Shown: in pieces, positions 15,086 to 17,569 of the stretch
Numbering within the stretch: the stretch's first letter is position 1
Layout: each line of letters opens with the position of its first letter
Assembly: GCA_039808985.1 (NCBI GenBank)
Contig: JBDHUC010000037.1
Location: 1 to 17,569, forward strand
Direction of reading: 5' to 3'
DNA from: SXRF01 sp039808985
Lineage (GTDB): Bacteria > Pseudomonadota > Alphaproteobacteria > Rickettsiales > SXRF01
DNA: 17,569 nucleotides
The notes under the pieces: generated by a model
Databases searched by the model: none
Seen by the model: only the letters and a program-made list of their open reading frames with translations
What the model was told of the DNA's origin: nothing
Position numbers and translations under genes: made by a program

Positions 15086-15802
15086 TTAAGCCATTTCGTT
15101 AGCGTGGAGCTGCGAATCAGACATCTGTTCCGGGTCTTTCAGCACATAACCACGGCCCCAGACGGTTTCGATGTAGTTTTCGCCGCCTGCTGCGGTTGCA
15201 AGTTTCTTGCGCAGCTTGCATACGAAAACGTCGATGATCTTAAGCTCAGGTTCATCAATCCCGCCGTAAAGATGGTTCAGGAACATTTCCTTGGTAAGGG
15301 TGGTGCCTTTACGCAGGGAAAGAAGTTCAAGTATGCTGTATTCCTTGCTGGTTAAATGCAGCGCCTTGCCATCTACATCAATTGAGCGCGTGTCAAGATT
15401 GACGGAAAGCTTGCCAGTGCGGATTATGGATTCGGAGTGGCCTTTTGAGCGACGAACGATAGCCTGAATACGCGCAATCAGCTCGCCCTTGTTGAAAGGT
15501 TTGGTCAGGTAGTCGTCAGCGCCATAGCCAAGACCTTTGATTTTCTGGTCAGGGCCGGAGAGGCCGGAGAGAATTAAAATCGGGGTGGTGACACGGGCAG
15601 CGCGGAAACGGCGCAACACCTCGTAGCCATCAATGTCTGGCAACATAAGGTCAAGGATTATGATGTCATAATCATATAATTTTCCGATTTCCAGGCCTTC
15701 TTCACCGAGCTGGGTGGTATCGCAAATAATACCTTCAGAGGCCAAGGATAATTCAATCGCCTTTGCGGTTGAGGAATCATCTTCTACCAATAATACACGC
15801 AT
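15086..15802 (-). CDS. ctrA: Cell-cycle response regulator CtrA
   Basis: OmpR/PhoB-type master regulator in alphaproteobacteria that controls cell cycle, flagella and division and can silence the replication origin. The protein is 238 aa. The receiver domain covers 1-120 with the acidic pair D8/D9, phospho-acceptor D51 (IIILDLMLPD), S79 and K101 (DDYLTKPF). The winged-helix DNA-binding domain covers about 125-225 and contains the highly conserved RKGTTLTKEMFLNHLYGG and ELKIIDVFVCKLRKKL. The tail ends HANEMA, so a ClpXP-type C-terminal degron is possible but differs from the classical Ala-Ala end. The ATG at 15802 has GGGGG 7 nt upstream. Two perfect CtrA boxes and a GANTC site upstream indicate autoregulation. 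Divergent from fliI, a usual CtrA target class. Confidence 0.97.
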   Translation of the reverse strand: MRVLLVEDDSSTAKAIELSLASEGIICDTTQLGEEGLEIGKLYDYDIIILDLMLPDIDGYEVLRRFRAARVTTPILILSGLSGPDQKIKGLGYGADDYLTKPFNKGELIARIQAIVRRSKGHSESIIRTGKLSVNLDTRSIDVDGKALHLTSKEYSILELLSLRKGTTLTKEMFLNHLYGGIDEPELKIIDVFVCKLRKKLATAAGGENYIETVWGRGYVLKDPEQMSDSQLHANEMA

Positions 15803-15805
15803 TTC

Positions 15806-15810
15806 GAATC
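15806..15810. promoter_or_regulatory. GANTC (CcrM-type methylation) site in the ctrA leader
   Basis: gaatc lies between the ctrA start codon and the CtrA boxes, overlapping the end of the Shine-Dalgarno G-run. In Caulobacter a GANTC site in the ctrA promoter links expression to replication; the same logic here is inferred only. Confidence 0.4.
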
Positions 15811-15823
15811 CCCCTAATATACA

Positions 15824-15838
15824 TTAACAATTCGTTAA
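15824..15838. promoter_or_regulatory. CtrA box 1 upstream of ctrA
   Basis: Perfect TTAA-N7-TTAA (spacer caattcg), 22 bp upstream of the ctrA start. Supports direct autoregulation. Read on the minus strand it is followed by tgtatattag, which could include a -10. Confidence 0.75.
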
Positions 15839-15842
15839 ATTA

Positions 15843-15857
15843 TTAATTTGTAGTTAA
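15843..15857. promoter_or_regulatory. CtrA box 2 upstream of ctrA
   Basis: Second perfect TTAA-N7-TTAA (spacer tttgtag), 19 bp centre to centre from box 1, about two helical turns, so two dimers could bind on the same face. Confidence 0.75.
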
Positions 15858-16039
15858 GCATAAAAAAATTGTTATCACAATCATTTATTCTATAACTTAT
15901 TCAATAAAAATTCCATTGTGTGAAAAACACTACAATGTTCTATGTTAATCAAATTACTATGTCAATTAAGAAACATTGAGAAAATTAATTGAAAGCTTGC
16001 GATTTTTTTAGGGTTGAAGTGGGGAATGGATAGTGGGGA

Positions 16040-16061
16040 CATGGCAATTGCAATTGCCATG
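16040..16061. repeat. 22-bp perfect palindrome made of two CATGGCAATTG ends
   Basis: The left half catggcaattg is followed at once by its exact reverse complement caattgccatg. Each half equals the terminal sequence of the dispersed element at 3923-4104, so this could be an empty or collapsed copy, or its target sequence. It lies 65 bp before fliI. Confidence 0.8.
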
Positions 16062-16125
16062 GCATTTGAACTCAGTATGATATAATAATGTCTTTCTTGC
16101 CCGTTCTTTCAAAAGGGAAATTTCT

Positions 16126-17481
16126 TTGCCCATGCAGCTTGAAGAAATAAATAACATACAGGAAGTGACTGTAACCGGAGTTGTGGTTGCTGTGCTTGGG
16201 ATGCTTATCGAATGCTCTGGCATTGAGAGGCTCCTGAGCGTTGGCTCGCGTTGCACGATTATTGGGGCGCGTGGCTTTGGTTCTGCGCAGCAGATCGTTC
16301 CTGCTGAAGTTGTTGGGTTTCGCGATAACCGCGCATTGCTTATGCCGTTTGGGAGCCTGGAAGGTATTGGGCCCGGTGCAAAAGTGGTGCTCGAAGAAAA
16401 CGCCAATGTCTGCTATCCGGATGAGCGCTGGCTGGGCCGTGTGATAAATGCCATGGGTGAGCCGGTTGATGGAAAAGGGCCGCTTTCCCGAGGCGCAAAA
16501 GCTTACCAGCTTCGAGCCGAACCGCCACCGCCGCATGACCGGGTGCGGGTGCGCGGAAAACTCAATATGGGTGTGCGCAGCATGAATACATTTCTTACCT
16601 GCTGCCGTGGGCAACGTATGGGGATTTTTGCAGGGTCGGGAGTTGGGAAATCTATACTTATGTCGATGCTGGCGCGTAATTCGCAGGCTGATGTAAACGT
16701 CATCGGGCTTATCGGCGAGCGCTCACGCGAACTCCAGGAATTTATCGAGGACGACCTGGGTGAAGAGGGGCTTAAACGCTCGGTGATTATTGTTGCGACA
16801 TCAAGCGAGTTTGCGCTCCTGCGCCGCCAGTCAGCATATCTTACAATGTCGGTTTCAGAGTATTTCCGCGATAATGGAAAAAATGTGCTGTGCCTTATGG
16901 ATAGCGTGACGCGCTTTGCCATGGCGCAGCGCGAAATTGGTTTGTCGGCAGGCGAACCACCAACCAGCAAAGGCTATACGCCGACTGTTTTTGCCGAGCT
17001 GCCAAAACTTCTGGAACGTGCAGGACCGGGAAAAGCAGGGCAGGGAAGCATCACCGGGCTGTTCACGGTGCTTGTGGAAGGCGATGATACTAACGAACCG
17101 GTTTCTGATACGGTGCGCGGGATTTTGGATGGGCATATAATACTCGATCGCGCCATTGCCCAGCGTGGACGTTTCCCGGCAGTGAATATCCTGAAAAGCG
17201 TTTCCAGGACCATGCCTGATTGCAATAACGAACAGGAAAATGCCCTGGTTCTGGTCGCCCGTCGCCTGCTTTCAACTTATGAGGATATGGCGGAGATGAT
17301 ACGCCTGGGCGCATACCGGAAAGGCTCCGACCCGGCAGTTGACCAGGCCATCCAATATTACCCGGCACTGGAGGATTTCCTGCGCCAGCGCAAAGATGAA
17401 AAAACAACGCTTGATGAAGGTTATGACCAGCTTGCGAAGTTGTTAGGCATTGTCAACTGGCGCGAGGCCAAGACGGGGTAA
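16126..17481 (+). CDS. fliI: Flagellar type III export ATPase FliI
   Basis: Cytoplasmic hexameric ATPase that feeds the flagellar export gate, a relative of the F1 beta subunit. The protein is 451 aa, the family's length. Visible are the N-terminal domain with RWLGRVINAMGEPVDGKGPL (101-120), Walker A AGSGVGKS (169-176), GERSRELQEFIED (197-209), Walker B VLCLMDS (254-260) and GSITGLFTVLVEGDD (307-321). The SREL and EGDD(T/M)NEP motifs separate it from ATP synthase subunits. The start is TTG at 16126, 7 nt after AGGGA (16114-16118); an ATG two codons later (16132) has 13-nt spacing and is the alternative. Divergent from ctrA; FliJ would be expected nearby but is not in the window. An injectisome ATPase is the other option but less likely beside ctrA. 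Confidence 0.94.
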   Translation: MPMQLEEINNIQEVTVTGVVVAVLGMLIECSGIERLLSVGSRCTIIGARGFGSAQQIVPAEVVGFRDNRALLMPFGSLEGIGPGAKVVLEENANVCYPDERWLGRVINAMGEPVDGKGPLSRGAKAYQLRAEPPPPHDRVRVRGKLNMGVRSMNTFLTCCRGQRMGIFAGSGVGKSILMSMLARNSQADVNVIGLIGERSRELQEFIEDDLGEEGLKRSVIIVATSSEFALLRRQSAYLTMSVSEYFRDNGKNVLCLMDSVTRFAMAQREIGLSAGEPPTSKGYTPTVFAELPKLLERAGPGKAGQGSITGLFTVLVEGDDTNEPVSDTVRGILDGHIILDRAIAQRGRFPAVNILKSVSRTMPDCNNEQENALVLVARRLLSTYEDMAEMIRLGAYRKGSDPAVDQAIQYYPALEDFLRQRKDEKTTLDEGYDQLAKLLGIVNWREAKTG

Positions 17482-17490
17482 GAATGTGTA

Positions 17491-17525
17491 GTAGTTAGTA
17501 GTTAGTAGTTAGTAGTTAGTAATTT
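17491..17525. repeat. Heptanucleotide array GTAGTTA downstream of fliI
   Basis: Four perfect gtagtta units then gtaattt, starting 9 bp after the fliI stop. Same unit and phase as the array at 8891. Stops occur in every frame on both strands. Confidence 0.9.
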
Positions 17526-17531
17526 GTGTTT

Positions 17532-17560
17532 CTGGATTTCCGCGCAAGGCGGGAATGACA
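17532..17560. repeat. REP-like 29-bp hairpin unit
   Basis: ctggat, arm ttccgc, loop gcaag, arm gcggga, atgaca. Length and ends are identical to 6993-7021, whose stem sequence differs but also pairs. No T-run, so it is not a classical terminator for fliI. Confidence 0.75.
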
Positions 17561-17569
17561 AGGTAAAGA

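Larger units (their letters stand above)
15803..16125. other. Divergent promoter region between ctrA and fliI
   Basis: 323 bp, strongly AT-rich near ctrA, with two CtrA boxes and a GANTC site. No ORF is credible. Nearer fliI there is a 22-bp palindrome (16040-16061) and a tataat at 16081-16086 that could be the fliI -10; no matching -35 was found. Confidence 0.7.

Noticed and set aside
8891..17525. Tandem repeats as CRISPR arrays
   Set aside because: Units are 7 bp, contiguous and without spacers; no cas genes are present.

Overview
The window reads as a chromosomal segment of an alphaproteobacterium. The evidence is an atpH-atpA-atpG-atpD gene order, a full-length CtrA cell-cycle regulator with perfect CtrA boxes (TTAA-N7-TTAA) in front of it, flagellar fliI, and a priA / fsa / DUF484 / xerC neighbourhood beside the ATP synthase genes. 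The many palindromic and short tandem repeats between genes recall the repeat-laden genomes of Rickettsiales- or Rhodospirillales-like lineages, but I cannot place it below class level. Layout: positions 1-3730 (minus strand) carry the F1 ATP synthase operon, reading atpH, atpA, atpG and the first 39 codons of atpD. Between atpA and atpG sits a foreign-looking cassette: a four-helix-bundle (S23, 23S rRNA intervening-sequence type) gene flanked by inverted arrays of 7-bp repeats. A repeat-filled gap (3731-4114) precedes priA (minus), whose zinc-binding region carries an in-frame insert also made of inverted 7-bp repeats. Then come fsa, a DUF484 gene and xerC (plus), a small unknown gene and glmS (minus), a YbhN-like membrane protein, an unknown helical protein and a lone phage-type terminase large subunit (plus). 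The last part holds two small genes behind a CtrA box (plus), a bidirectional terminator, ctrA (minus) and fliI (plus). Functionally these are mostly housekeeping genes: energy (ATP synthase), replication restart and chromosome dimer resolution (PriA, XerC), cell wall precursor supply (GlmS), and cell-cycle and motility control (CtrA, FliI). The two tiny genes before the terminator are probably CtrA targets. The most unusual content is a set of tandem repeats with exactly 7-bp period. There are three sequence classes (NNNCTAG, GTAGTTA, GGGATTC) at about eight sites, mostly directly at stop codons. At two sites the arrays face each other as inverted repeats, once around the four-helix-bundle gene and once around a short core inside priA. 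I read this as a possible minimal mobile or RNA-processed element family related to 23S rRNA intervening sequences. Separately there are REP-like hairpins, a dispersed element with CATGGCAATTG-type ends, and a nested-palindrome element before xerC.
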